A DNA stretch of 64,000 nucleotides from Xylanibacter ruminicola Ga6B6. Lineage in GTDB: Bacteria > Bacteroidota > Bacteroidia > Bacteroidales > Bacteroidaceae. Each line of letters starts with the position of its first letter. The stretch's first letter is position 1. The notes under the pieces were generated by a model. That model was not told where the DNA came from. It ran no database searches and saw nothing but the letters and a program-made list of their open reading frames with translations. Of this stretch, positions 1 through 8,654 are shown one piece after another. The stretch is from positions 1-64,000 of the forward strand of contig NZ_JHXD01000010.1 in assembly GCF_000687715.1 (NCBI RefSeq), written 5' to 3'. Position numbers and translations under genes: made by a program.

Positions 1-174
1 ATCATCGTGTCTCAATTGCCAGTTTCAAACTGGTACGACGTGCTTAAGAAGAATACCACTGCTGCTGATGCCATCCTTGACAGAATCGTGCACACAGCTG
101 TACGTTTTGACCTCAAAGGAGAGAGTATGCGGAAGAAAAAATCGACAAAAAAGAGTGATGTTACAGAAAAATGA
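1..174 (+). CDS. istB: IstB-like ATPase of an IS21-family element, C-terminal tail (partial)
   Basis: The reading frame is open from the window edge and ends at TGA 172-174, giving 57 residues. The pattern SQLPVSNWYD, then AILDRIVH, then LKGESMRKK is the typical C-terminus of IstB, the AAA+ helper ATPase that works with the IS21 transposase IstA. The N-terminus, Walker motifs and istA would lie upstream, outside the window. The lysine-rich end (KKKSTKKSD) is a usual IstB tail. The element borders an AT-rich glycosyltransferase cluster, a common site of exchange between strains. Whether the element is intact cannot be judged here. Family assignment is fairly secure; activity is unknown. Confidence 0.82.
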   Translation: MIVSQLPVSNWYDVLKKNTTAADAILDRIVHTAVRFDLKGESMRKKKSTKKSDVTEK

Positions 175-426
175 TTAAATTTGCAGCGCCATTAGGATGA
201 ACGAGTCAGAAAAGTGAACGGATATCCCCGTTTTGGGTGGGTGGATATCGACCGTTTTTTGCACTCAATTTATATTTATGCAAGCATTCGATAAAAACAC
301 ATTTTAGCAATTGTATTGTAGTTTCGTTGTGCCTTTGCAGTGCAATAGTGCAAATAAAGACGACAGTTCTTATGTCGTGTTTCTATGATTAAAAATCATT
401 ATACTGAGTGCTTATATAATCGGGAT
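175..426. other. Non-coding end of the IS21 element and the 3' flank of the glycosyltransferase cluster
   Basis: No convincing gene lies in these 252 bases. The first part (about 195-260) has GGATATC twice (220-226 and 242-248), consistent with the subterminal repeats found at IS21 ends. The exact terminal inverted repeat and target duplication cannot be set because the other end is outside the window. The remainder (about 260-426) is AT-rich with no clear promoter for the leftward genes, which end here. Confidence 0.45.
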
Positions 427-1455
427 TCAAATAATCCTATCCAAAACTCTTTCAATTCCACCTAATACCACAGTCATTCTGTGGTATTGGTTTCTGACAA
501 CAGAAATCTTATAGATATTAACAATAGGCTTAAAGCCTGTTATAAAAAACAACGACAACAACAAACGGCCTGAACATAAGGCCTCTTTAACTAAACGAAC
601 CTTAACTTTATACAACAATCTTCCCATCTCGTCAGTACAAGGAAATTGAGAAACCATATCTATCGTTCGTAAAAGGATTCCGAAACAATAGATTCGGCAA
701 TCGCTTCGGATTTCTTTAGATATATTATCCAAGATATAATTAATAATATAACAGAAACTATAAACCACTCTATTAATCTTTGCTTCAGTTGTATTCATTA
801 TTGAGTTTTCGTTGTACTCGTAAATATAAGTATTATTCGGCAAAACCAACATAGATGACATTACAGTGACCAACTTATATGTCCACGGCATGTCTTCATA
901 TAATAATCCTTCCACAAAATATAAATCATTATTTACTATCAAATCTCGACGAACCAATCTATTCCATGCATGGAAATGAAGATTTGCAAAAAAAATCTTT
1001 AATAATACATCATTCTTATCGGTCAATAATGTTGGTACAGAAACTGGTGGAAAGAAAGGACGCCCATATTTACAAGAGTATGCATTCCCCAGCACAACAT
1101 CAACACCTGGATAAGATTCCAGAGCACCTATCATTAATTTCAAACAATCGTCACTTAAATAATCATCAGAATCAACAAAAAAAACGAAGTCACCAGTAGC
1201 TTTTTTAATTCCTGTGTTACGCGCTTCAGAAAGACCTCTATTCACATCATGTTTACAGAATACAAAATGAATATTTCCATCATAATCAGACAAAACACCA
1301 TTTATGATTTCCATACTATTATCTGGCGTGCAATCATTGACAACAACACACTCTAAATTACAATTAGCACTCTCCTGAGCCAAAATAGAGCAAATACATC
1401 TCTTTATATATTGTTCTACTTTATATACCGGAATTATGATAGAGACCTTTACCAC
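427..1455 (-). CDS. Glycosyltransferase family 2 protein
   Basis: A 342-residue GT-A fold sugar transferase, probably adding one sugar to a lipid-linked surface polysaccharide repeat on the cytoplasmic face of the membrane. The N-terminus has the GT2 opening strand (SIIIPVYKVEQY), the nucleotide-binding VVVNDCTPDNS region around residue 40, NRGLSEARN at about 72-80, and the metal-binding DSDD at 95-98. The C-terminal third is hydrophobic and basic, as in membrane-associated polymer GT2s. Its start overlaps the end of the next upstream gene by 7 nt, so the two are co-transcribed. It is the last gene of the leftward operon. Donor and acceptor sugars cannot be read from sequence. Confidence 0.88.
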   Translation of the reverse strand: MVKVSIIIPVYKVEQYIKRCICSILAQESANCNLECVVVNDCTPDNSMEIINGVLSDYDGNIHFVFCKHDVNRGLSEARNTGIKKATGDFVFFVDSDDYLSDDCLKLMIGALESYPGVDVVLGNAYSCKYGRPFFPPVSVPTLLTDKNDVLLKIFFANLHFHAWNRLVRRDLIVNNDLYFVEGLLYEDMPWTYKLVTVMSSMLVLPNNTYIYEYNENSIMNTTEAKINRVVYSFCYIINYILDNISKEIRSDCRIYCFGILLRTIDMVSQFPCTDEMGRLLYKVKVRLVKEALCSGRLLLSLFFITGFKPIVNIYKISVVRNQYHRMTVVLGGIERVLDRII

Positions 1456-2417
1456 AATCTATGAAGATGCAAATAAATATACGGAAAAAAACGAAACATA
1501 ACAGAAATCAGAAACTGTTTAATACTCCCATAAAAAAACAACCTCGAAGGAGGGATTTTCGATTTTAAATCTGAAACGATTATCTTTCTTTCATGATATA
1601 ATGTTTCAGTATTTGCAATACACCAAATCCCATACGAAAGCGAGGAGAGGATATTATCCGCAAGTTTTCTTTTCACGGGAATCGAAATCTTCGTATTTTC
1701 TTTTATCCTAATCAAAGCCGATAGACAACTATTCAAATCAAGCATCTTCTTAAGATTCATAGATGATGTAAAGGATCCTGAACGCAACCGATAAGCACAT
1801 AAGAAAAGATCTGCTTTAATAACATTTCTGGCTTGAATTAAACATTCCTGACAAAAAAGAGTATCTTCGTATCCAAACGGTTTAAAGAAAATATTTTTTT
1901 CATACAAAAAACTACGTTTAATAATCATTTTCCAGATATAGCATTCATACGGACTTAAATCTTCAATATAAGCTTGTTCCCCTGTTTTTTTACAACCTGA
2001 GTATTGTTGAGTTACATGTATTAGACTCTCATAATCATCACCATCATTAAAACGACGATGATCTGTCATCAAAACGTCAACAGACGATTCAATTGCTTTA
2101 GGAAGAAGAATTGAAAGAGCATCATCAACCAACAAATCATCAGGATCCATAAAATACACATATTTCCCTTGAGATTTTTCAAGACCTGCATTACGAGCTA
2201 TAGACACACCTTGATTTTTCTGATTTAAAACAATAACATTATCATGGTCATCAACAAAATCAGAAATTACACCTATACTATTATCAGGTGTACCATCATT
2301 AACAAGGATTATTTCAAAAACATTATCCGACAACCCTTGCTTGAAGATGGATTCCAAACAATCTCGTATATATCTTTCAACGTTATATACAGGTATTATT
2401 ATGCTTAATAACTTCAT
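1449..2417 (-). CDS. Glycosyltransferase family 2 protein
   Basis: A 322-residue GT2 enzyme. The N-terminal SIIIPVYNVERYIRDCLESI, the VNDGTPDNS loop near 40, QGVSIARNAG near 69-78 and the DPDD metal-binding motif at 91-94 are diagnostic of the nucleotide-sugar-binding GT-A domain. The C-terminal half carries the variable acceptor region and ends in a short hydrophobic, aromatic stretch (residues about 295-320) that may hold it to the membrane. It is followed after 7 nt overlap by another GT2 and preceded by a GT4 with a 7-nt gap, so it belongs to a polysaccharide-assembly operon. Specificity is unknown. Confidence 0.88.
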   Translation of the reverse strand: MKLLSIIIPVYNVERYIRDCLESIFKQGLSDNVFEIILVNDGTPDNSIGVISDFVDDHDNVIVLNQKNQGVSIARNAGLEKSQGKYVYFMDPDDLLVDDALSILLPKAIESSVDVLMTDHRRFNDGDDYESLIHVTQQYSGCKKTGEQAYIEDLSPYECYIWKMIIKRSFLYEKNIFFKPFGYEDTLFCQECLIQARNVIKADLFLCAYRLRSGSFTSSMNLKKMLDLNSCLSALIRIKENTKISIPVKRKLADNILSSLSYGIWCIANTETLYHERKIIVSDLKSKIPPSRLFFYGSIKQFLISVMFRFFPYIYLHLHRLW

Positions 2418-2424
2418 CTATAAA

Positions 2425-3579
2425 TCATTTAGCTATACAACTATTATACAACCTTATCCATTCTGTCATAACCACATGAAGTTGGCGTGTTGCAGCAAAA
2501 TCCCTTGCTGCCTGTCCCATTCTTTTACGATCATTTTCATGAACAATCATCCATTCCATTTTAACAGACAAGTCTTCTACATCACCATCCCTTGACAAGA
2601 GACCATTAACACCATCCTTAATAATCTCACGAGGGCCACGGGGGCAATCCATAGAAACACATGGAACACCACAAGACATTGCTTCAACCAAAACCAACGA
2701 ATAAGCTTCATGTTCCGAACATAGAACTAGCATTTCACTACGTTTATATTCATCATAGATTGCATTAGTTGGTTCATGAATTACGACTCGGCCTTCTAAG
2801 TTCAGCTCTAATATCTGAGTTAATAAGTTTCTTTTCTCATTGCCTTCACCAAAGATATCCAAATGCCAATCCGGATACTTGTCTGCAATCATTGAAAAAG
2901 CTGATATTAACCTATCTATACGCTTCTCGTGATTAAATCGACCGACAAAAATAATACGTCCATGATCCTTTGGTATATTATCTATCACGTATGGATAAAA
3001 TGTCAACGGATTAGGAATAACCGTGACGTTATTAAAATAACGTCTCCAACATTTTGCATCACCATCTGTCAAAGTTACAAGTTGAGCGCACTGTCTCAAG
3101 TTCATAATTGTTTGACGATAATACAGCTTAGTCAACCTAGTCTTCAACCACCCCCCAGATGTACCAACTTCCCGCATAACATAGTCGTATGTATTGTGAA
3201 ATTCAGCAATTACAGGTATAGGATAAACAGAATCAACCACAGTTCCTATCAGAATTTGCCAATCAGAAGCCAACACAACTACATCGGGTTTAAATTTATT
3301 AACAACCAAACGTAGATTGTTCTTAAATTTTTTTTTCAAACGAAAATATAGATACAGATGTTTGAGAGCCGAATACTTAGACAAAGTAAAGAAACGGCAA
3401 TCCAGATCCTGAAATTGTACAGACGGATGAAGTTTATAAGGGAGAGGATGATTACCTTGTTCATAACTGATAAGCATCAACTGATGACCTTCGTTAGCCA
3501 GATAATTTGCCTTATCGGTAATGACACGTTCTGCGCCCCCGACTAATGCAAAAGACCGATGTATGATAAGTATTCTCAT
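2425..3579 (-). CDS. Glycosyltransferase family 4 protein
   Basis: A 384-residue GT-B retaining glycosyltransferase. The acceptor half begins with a glycine-rich loop (FALVGGAERV) that is typical of GT4. The donor half contains FVGRFNHEKRIDRLI (about residues 211-225), the LDIFGEGNEK strand and the sugar-nucleotide signature HEAYSLVLVEAMSCGVPCV, in which the two glutamates of the E-x7-E motif are replaced by the sequence EAYSLVLVE. PRGPREII follows, as in many Bacteroidota capsule enzymes. It sits between GT2 and GT32 genes in one leftward operon. Several nearby GT4s share the (C/P)xGPRxII element, which suggests related donors. Confidence 0.88.
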   Translation of the reverse strand: MRILIIHRSFALVGGAERVITDKANYLANEGHQLMLISYEQGNHPLPYKLHPSVQFQDLDCRFFTLSKYSALKHLYLYFRLKKKFKNNLRLVVNKFKPDVVVLASDWQILIGTVVDSVYPIPVIAEFHNTYDYVMREVGTSGGWLKTRLTKLYYRQTIMNLRQCAQLVTLTDGDAKCWRRYFNNVTVIPNPLTFYPYVIDNIPKDHGRIIFVGRFNHEKRIDRLISAFSMIADKYPDWHLDIFGEGNEKRNLLTQILELNLEGRVVIHEPTNAIYDEYKRSEMLVLCSEHEAYSLVLVEAMSCGVPCVSMDCPRGPREIIKDGVNGLLSRDGDVEDLSVKMEWMIVHENDRKRMGQAARDFAATRQLHVVMTEWIRLYNSCIAK

Positions 3580-3588
3580 TCAACTTGT

Positions 3589-4350
3589 TTATTTCTTAAA
3601 TTTCCAAGGCATAAATGTTACCTCTGCCTTACGGACAAATTTCTGTCCCAAAATCTTCACCAGGAAAGCACGAGTACGGTAATATGCTTTTGCCTTTGGA
3701 GAGAACCAGGAGTTTTGATAATGGTGAATGGCGTATGTATATGGTGTTATTTCCACCAAGCGTGAATCGAAGACTTTTGGAGAGAAGAATACGTCATCAA
3801 ACTCTAACACTTCTTTTTGCATATCCAAATTCCTAATACTCAAACTATCCTCTAAGGAAAGTACTCGAACAGGTTTGAGCTGCTCAATCTGTCGAATCAT
3901 AATATCAGGTACCGTTTGAATATTCAGGCTTCCATCCTCATTGATAAAAGGGCGATCCTGATAATAATCCAAACATGCCTTAATCCAGTCACACCCTTTC
4001 TCAGCTCCAATAATAGCAGCCTCTGGGGTTTGTGCTTTCTCAGCACCCATAAAATATGGTAAATCCAACAAATCATCAAAGCTCTTTAATACCTCCACAT
4101 CTGAATCCAAATAAATACCACCATAGTTATACAAGGCATAGAAGCGAATATAATCTGCAGCAAAAGCGTACTTTTTCTTTTCGAATGCTTGTCTAACCCA
4201 AATTGATGAATCCAGATTAAAACGATTAGTATCCCAAAGAATAACCTCATACTCTGGAAGAAACTTTTTCCAAGAAGCCAAACATCTTGAAATCTTTGGT
4301 GGATAAGGATCGCCACTCAGCCAACATAAATGTATAATCTTAGGTATCAT
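3589..4350 (-). CDS. Glycosyltransferase family 32 (DXD sugar-transferase, capsular polysaccharide type)
   Basis: A 253-residue protein. MIPKIIHLCWLSG at the start and the IRFYALYNYGGIYLDSDVEVLK segment (about residues 87-108, DSD being the metal/donor motif) are the hallmark of the GT32/OCH1-like sugar-transferase fold. Bacterial members add hexoses such as galactose or mannose to capsule or O-antigen repeats. The length matches the family. It has its own clear promoter (4388-4419) and is the first gene of the run GT32-GT4-GT2-GT2 reading to 427. The upstream neighbour ends 82 nt away. Acceptor and donor are not inferable. Confidence 0.86.
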   Translation of the reverse strand: MIPKIIHLCWLSGDPYPPKISRCLASWKKFLPEYEVILWDTNRFNLDSSIWVRQAFEKKKYAFAADYIRFYALYNYGGIYLDSDVEVLKSFDDLLDLPYFMGAEKAQTPEAAIIGAEKGCDWIKACLDYYQDRPFINEDGSLNIQTVPDIMIRQIEQLKPVRVLSLEDSLSIRNLDMQKEVLEFDDVFFSPKVFDSRLVEITPYTYAIHHYQNSWFSPKAKAYYRTRAFLVKILGQKFVRKAEVTFMPWKFKK

Positions 4351-4387
4351 TATTCTATATGAGTATTGATGAAACTAATAATTTCTG

Positions 4388-4419
4388 CAAAGATAAGACA
4401 AATAAATGACATTTCCAAA
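4388..4419 (-). promoter_or_regulatory. Bacteroidota promoter for the GT32-GT4-GT2-GT2 operon
   Basis: On the minus strand a TTTG -33 box (complement of 4416-4419) is separated by 20 nt from TATCTTTG (complement of 4388-4395), a full match to the TTTG/TAnnTTTG consensus. Transcription would begin about 30 nt before the GT32 start codon. Confidence 0.75.
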
Positions 4420-4432
4420 TAAAAATGAAATA

Positions 4433-5554
4433 TTATTTCTTAAGAGACATAAACAGTTTTATCCATTGAGGCATAATACTTGTGTCTTTGTAACGAGCTG
4501 AAGATAATATACCATTCTTACCCATTTCGACACGAAGATTATATCTACCCATCAACAGACAAACTTTTTCCGCAAACAAGTTTATATCACGATTACCAAC
4601 AACAAAACCATCTATTCCATCTCGGATAATATCACGTGGTCCATAGGGACAATCAAAAGCCACAACAGGCAAGCCACAACTCATAGCTTCAGGCAACACC
4701 AAACCAAAAGGCTCGAAAAGTGATGTCAAAAGCAAAATTGAACTTTCACGATACTTTTCAAATATAGCGGAAGTCGGAGGACATGCTTTGATATTTATAT
4801 CCATTTTATCAATGGCATCAATTATAGACTCTTGCTCCTCACCAAAGCCCCCATAAATATGTAATTCCCAATCTGGAAATCTATAATGTACAATACGCCA
4901 TATTTTCAAGAGACTACCAATATCTTTCTGACGCGAATACCTGCCAACAAAAATCGCGGTTTTATTTTTACAGTCGCTGTAACTTCCGCTGGTGTTTAAA
5001 TGAACAACATTTGGTATAACACAAACATTTTTCGTTAACTTTCTCCATTCGAATGCATCGCCGTTAGTCAAAGTAACCAACATATCTACATGCTTAACAT
5101 TTCGATTTCGTAATTCTGATTTCATTAAAGAAAAGAAACCATCAGACAAATATTGATGAGCGATATACGAAGAATGCGACTCATAGACTAAAGGAACATC
5201 CCCTTTTACAGCTATAATTCCAGGAATTAATTCTGTACGTGCAGTAAGAATTATATCTGGTTTTACTTTGTCCACATATGTTTTCAGCCTATCAACAAAC
5301 AGTTTTTTCAGCTCCCATCTTTTATTTAGTCGAGAGAAACCACGAAAATAATATTGCTGATGAAATCTAATATCCAAATCTACATAATGAACTTTTTCAC
5401 TAAGTGGAAAAATAATATGATGCGCCCCCTGATTCACTGTTACGAGATGTACATCATAGTTATAGTTATCAGCCAAACAATTAGCCTTCTCAACCAGAAT
5501 ACGTTCTATTCCGCCCCATATGGCTAATGCATCAGTAATATACAACAATCTCAT
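4433..5554 (-). CDS. Glycosyltransferase family 4 protein
   Basis: A 373-residue GT-B enzyme. The N-terminal loop ALAIWGGIERILVEKANCL, the central IFVGRYSRQKDIGSLLKIW phosphate-binding region (about 197-215), the LHIYGGFGEE strand and FEPFGLVLPEAMSCGLPVV with both E-x7-E glutamates identify a retaining GT4. CPYGPRDIIRDGIDGF matches the equivalent element in its neighbours. Its start overlaps the end of the upstream GT2 by 4 nt (ATGA arrangement), indicating translational coupling. It closes the kinase/DUF3037/GT2/GT4 run. The predicted role is one step of surface glycan assembly; the sugar is unknown. Confidence 0.88.
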   Translation of the reverse strand: MRLLYITDALAIWGGIERILVEKANCLADNYNYDVHLVTVNQGAHHIIFPLSEKVHYVDLDIRFHQQYYFRGFSRLNKRWELKKLFVDRLKTYVDKVKPDIILTARTELIPGIIAVKGDVPLVYESHSSYIAHQYLSDGFFSLMKSELRNRNVKHVDMLVTLTNGDAFEWRKLTKNVCVIPNVVHLNTSGSYSDCKNKTAIFVGRYSRQKDIGSLLKIWRIVHYRFPDWELHIYGGFGEEQESIIDAIDKMDINIKACPPTSAIFEKYRESSILLLTSLFEPFGLVLPEAMSCGLPVVAFDCPYGPRDIIRDGIDGFVVGNRDINLFAEKVCLLMGRYNLRVEMGKNGILSSARYKDTSIMPQWIKLFMSLKK

Positions 5555-6408
5555 ATCGTTGGATTAATAATATTATCACGCTTATCCTCGTAATGTTCTT
5601 TTTTGTAGAAAATACGAGATAGACCCCTACCTTGTATTTTTACATGCTGAACAAAACTCTGCAATAGAGATTGTGAGCCTATAGTTCCATAGCCCGTGAC
5701 GGGGCGCGCCTTGCGATTATAAAGGAACACAATTTTACCAAATGGTTTTAATGATAATGCCAAAGACCCGTCCTCACCACGGCGGATATCTGTACGAATC
5801 TTTACCTGACGAGCATATTCTGCATTGAACGCGAATACCATTCCGCGTACGCAAAGTTCTGGACGCTTAAAATGCTGTACAAATAGGAACATATCACGAA
5901 TCATCTCAAAAAGGAACAAGCCAAAACGCGAATGGTTTTCGTCTGGGAAGAAACTCCAGAAAGAACTGACACAAGACACATCCGGTCTCACCAATTTGGC
6001 CATCATTAAGTCAACATAACGAGGAGGGTAAAAAGTATCTGCATCAATACAAAAATGATATTTACCTTTAGCATTCTCTAACCCACATCGCCTTGCAAAA
6101 CCAGGACTCTGTTTAAACTCATTAAAATACGGGAGCCCTATGCGCTTATATACTTCTTCAGTCCTATCCTTGGAGTTGTTATTAACACCCAAGATCTCTA
6201 TGGGATATTTGGTTCGAAGCTCACTTAATGACCACAAACAGGCAGCCAATCTGCGTTCCTCATTATATGCTATCACAACTACCGACACCAAAGGCTCTAC
6301 ACTCTGTTTCTTTGCAAGATTGGTTTTAATCTCATCTAAAACAGAATCAGAAATATCATCCATGGATTTCCCATATATTGACAGATATTTATTGTACCAG
6401 TTTTCCAT
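5551..6408 (-). CDS. Glycosyltransferase family 2 protein
   Basis: A 285-residue GT2 protein with an extra amphipathic N-terminal segment of about 40 residues before the catalytic domain. VSVVVIAYNEERRLAACLWSL, then NNNSKDRTEEV, then SPGFARRCGLENAKGKYHFCIDADTFYPP give the nucleotide-binding loop and the DAD metal motif (about residues 121-123). The later RGMVFAFNAEYA and RRGEDGSLAL segments hold the ED pair common in GT2 catalytic pockets. The C-terminus is basic. It lies 5 nt after the DUF3037-like gene, so a sugar transferase shares a transcript with a kinase-type module. Acceptor unknown. Confidence 0.85.
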   Translation of the reverse strand: MENWYNKYLSIYGKSMDDISDSVLDEIKTNLAKKQSVEPLVSVVVIAYNEERRLAACLWSLSELRTKYPIEILGVNNNSKDRTEEVYKRIGLPYFNEFKQSPGFARRCGLENAKGKYHFCIDADTFYPPRYVDLMMAKLVRPDVSCVSSFWSFFPDENHSRFGLFLFEMIRDMFLFVQHFKRPELCVRGMVFAFNAEYARQVKIRTDIRRGEDGSLALSLKPFGKIVFLYNRKARPVTGYGTIGSQSLLQSFVQHVKIQGRGLSRIFYKKEHYEDKRDNIINPTI

Positions 6409-6413
6409 AATAG

Positions 6414-6764
6414 TTAAACACGTGTATAAACATATTTCTTATAAAGCCAATTTTTACTATAAGCAGTCGGGGGAACATCTATACTCTTTAATGGAGAAAA
6501 TGCAATAAGATTATTTGAGTAACGAGCCAAATAATTCACATCATCCAAAGTATTCAAACGCTTTTTTCGTTTAATTTGACTCACAACCTTTGTAACAAAA
6601 ACACACTCTTTCTGGGGAAGGAGTCCCGTTAGAGCGTTAATTTTTAGGCGGGAATATCTAACATCAATACTCTCACCATCATAAATTATCATTCCAATAC
6701 TTATCTTTTCCGAAATTTCAGGACGTATTACTACATATATTATACTATATTTCAAACTATCCAT
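6414..6764 (-). CDS. DUF3037-like small protein
   Basis: A 116-residue protein without signal peptide or membrane segment. The opening DSLKYSIIYVVIRPEISEKISIGMIIYDGE resembles the N-terminal pattern of DUF3037 (a YSIIxxxxxxxxxEKxxIGxxxxD-like strand pair). That assignment is from pattern memory only. Its start overlaps the end of the kinase-like gene by 8 nt. From general knowledge, DUF3037 genes commonly sit beside HipA-like kinase genes, so the two probably act together, for example as kinase and partner or substrate. Its position between a kinase and glycosyltransferases is unusual. Function unknown. Confidence 0.55.
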   Translation of the reverse strand: MDSLKYSIIYVVIRPEISEKISIGMIIYDGESIDVRYSRLKINALTGLLPQKECVFVTKVVSQIKRKKRLNTLDDVNYLARYSNNLIAFSPLKSIDVPPTAYSKNWLYKKYVYTRV

Positions 6765-7557
6765 TTTCTACATTATTTCTTATACATTCAACAAAACAAT
6801 TCCACACTATAGTTGTCCAACGCTCTTCAAAAAGTTGCAACATCTTTGTTTTAACATCATCTTTCGGAACATTCCATGAATCAGGTAGTTCTTCCAAGAT
6901 TATCTTGATTCGTTTTTTTCCACGATTCAAACAGGGCTTATACTCCTGTTTAAATTCATCAATAATTGATTCGATAGATATTTTCTTATCCTTGATAAGT
7001 TCTTGAAACATACTTGTGCAAATTATCGATTCATTTGAAGTAAGAAGACTCATTGAACAATCAAAAGAAGCAGTATTCAAGATACATCCATAATCTATTG
7101 AAACCAATTTCCCATGTCCAACATCATAAAGAAGATTCGCATTATTCATATTACGATCTTCATTTGCGATCCAAAAATCAAACAAAGCTATTTTTAACAA
7201 CTGTCGAAGAACCGTTGTTGACAAATTTATATTTGTATCGGTACCTGGAGTAACATCCACGACCCTATCTAGGAGCTTACTACCTAAGGACAAAGAAGAA
7301 GTCAAATTCTTAACATATTTTCCATTGCAATGTTCATTTTTTATTTGAACAAAAGCGATATCAGGGGTTAATAACTGCCAAGCCTTTGCCATATTAGCAC
7401 CAATTAACTCACAAACAAGTTTCAAGGCACTCTCTCGCGAACGCACATACTTACAAATATAAGCATTCTTATCAGAGCACATTACCAACACAGGAGTCTC
7501 TCCCGTAGAGTATTGATATTCTATAGTTTTAACACTATCTAAAATAGGTATTGCCAT
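6757..7557 (-). CDS. HipA-like protein kinase
   Basis: A 266-residue protein related to the HipA-like kinase fold. Visible kinase features: a lysine at about residue 36 (ICKYV) in the nucleotide pocket, the catalytic-loop pattern ANEDRNMNNANLL with the Asp at about 134 and the metal-binding Asn at about 139, and SIDYG with the DFG-like Asp at about 155. A longer frame begins at TTG 7590, but its first codons coincide with a TATATTTG promoter box, so the ATG at 7557, preceded by AAGGAG, is chosen. No HipB-type antitoxin is adjacent; a DUF3037-like gene overlaps it by 8 nt and glycosyltransferases follow. It may phosphorylate a protein or small molecule; toxin activity is not implied. Confidence 0.62.
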   Translation of the reverse strand: MAIPILDSVKTIEYQYSTGETPVLVMCSDKNAYICKYVRSRESALKLVCELIGANMAKAWQLLTPDIAFVQIKNEHCNGKYVKNLTSSLSLGSKLLDRVVDVTPGTDTNINLSTTVLRQLLKIALFDFWIANEDRNMNNANLLYDVGHGKLVSIDYGCILNTASFDCSMSLLTSNESIICTSMFQELIKDKKISIESIIDEFKQEYKPCLNRGKKRIKIILEELPDSWNVPKDDVKTKMLQLFEERWTTIVWNCFVECIRNNVENG

Positions 7558-7579
7558 TCTCCTTGTATTTATCCAGCTG

Positions 7580-7587
7580 CAAATATA
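7580..7587 (-). promoter_or_regulatory. Probable -7 box for the kinase/DUF3037/GT2/GT4 run
   Basis: The minus strand reads TATATTTG followed by CAG, matching TAnnTTTG. No good TTTG is seen 19-21 nt upstream, so the site is weaker. It lies inside the artificial N-terminal extension of the kinase frame and supports the start at 7557. Confidence 0.5.
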
Positions 7588-7625
7588 CAAAAAAAATACT
7601 ATATCATTAAATCAGACCACATTTT

Positions 7626-8654
7626 TTAAATTATTTTTTTTAGTTTACCCATACACATTATTACAAAAACGCATAACAGTGATGGCAATTTTCCTATAAT
7701 ATACAAGATTTGATTCTTAAAACGACATTTTCGAAATGAACAGATTTGCTGCCATGTGGCTGGATGTTTCATGATGGCCTTAATCTCATCGTTAGAGATA
7801 TTAGAGGTAATTGCCTTTCGTCTTCTCAAAATTGAACTTGCGATATAGAAATCGGTCATAACTATATTATAGCAGCGGTTGGGAAAATACCCTTCATTAG
7901 ATAATGGCATCGAAGTTTCCTTAAGATAATTAATAGCTTCAACATTCCGCATTATTTCGGCCTTTAGGATATTTATACGTTCTTGATAATGCGAGAGTGA
8001 ATTTTCTCTACATATATACATGTAAGTGACATCAGGAAGCAAGACAGCACGAGTTATAATTGCAACTAAATCAAAAGTAAAAACCAAGTCCTCCCAATAA
8101 TTAATATTTACAAAGCGATGATGGTTTAATCGAAGAATTTCTGTCTTAACTATATAATTACATGCAGAAGCTTGGATACCTGCATATTTTCGATAAGCGA
8201 AATATGCCAATTGGTCTTTACCAAGTAATAATTTGTATGGATATTTATAAACAGTTTTATCTCCAGAAACCTCTATTTTCTGATATGATCCGAGAACCAA
8301 TTCTGCATCATATTGTCGTGCGTTCCGCATCAATAATTCTATAGCATCCTCAGTAATCTGATCATCAGAATCCATAAAATATAAATACTCACCAAGGGCC
8401 TCATCAATAATTTGATTCCTAGCCACAGAAACGCCTCGATTTACTATATGTGTTACTATATGAACGTCGTTATTACGATGATGATTATGAATAATTTGCT
8501 TAACAACATCCATAGAACCATCAGTACAGCCATCGTCAACTAACAAAAATTCTATTGAAGAATAAGATTGTGACAAAGCTGACATCAGGGATGCCTGAAT
8601 ACAATCAACTGAATTATAGATCGGAATTCCTATGGTTACATCATATTTCTTCAT
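7626..8654 (-). CDS. Glycosyltransferase family 2 protein
   Basis: A 342-residue GT2 enzyme. DVTIGIPIYNSVDCIQASL, LLVDDGCTDGS around residue 38, NRGVSVARN at about 72-80 and the DSDD metal motif at 95-98 define the GT-A domain. The C-terminus (about residues 305-340) is basic and hydrophobic, ending in a short membrane-like stretch. Its ATG overlaps the stop codon of the upstream GT4 by one base (TAATG), so the two are translationally coupled. Together they form a two-gene leftward unit. Probable role is transfer of one sugar during capsule or O-antigen repeat assembly. Confidence 0.87.
   Translation of the reverse strand: MKKYDVTIGIPIYNSVDCIQASLMSALSQSYSSIEFLLVDDGCTDGSMDVVKQIIHNHHRNNDVHIVTHIVNRGVSVARNQIIDEALGEYLYFMDSDDQITEDAIELLMRNARQYDAELVLGSYQKIEVSGDKTVYKYPYKLLLGKDQLAYFAYRKYAGIQASACNYIVKTEILRLNHHRFVNINYWEDLVFTFDLVAIITRAVLLPDVTYMYICRENSLSHYQERINILKAEIMRNVEAINYLKETSMPLSNEGYFPNRCYNIVMTDFYIASSILRRRKAITSNISNDEIKAIMKHPATWQQICSFRKCRFKNQILYIIGKLPSLLCVFVIMCMGKLKKII

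Noticed and set aside
7558..7590. An 11-residue N-terminal extension of the HipA-like kinase
   Set aside because: It starts with TTG, and its codons coincide with a TATATTTG promoter box; the ATG at 7557 has a ribosome-binding-type sequence.
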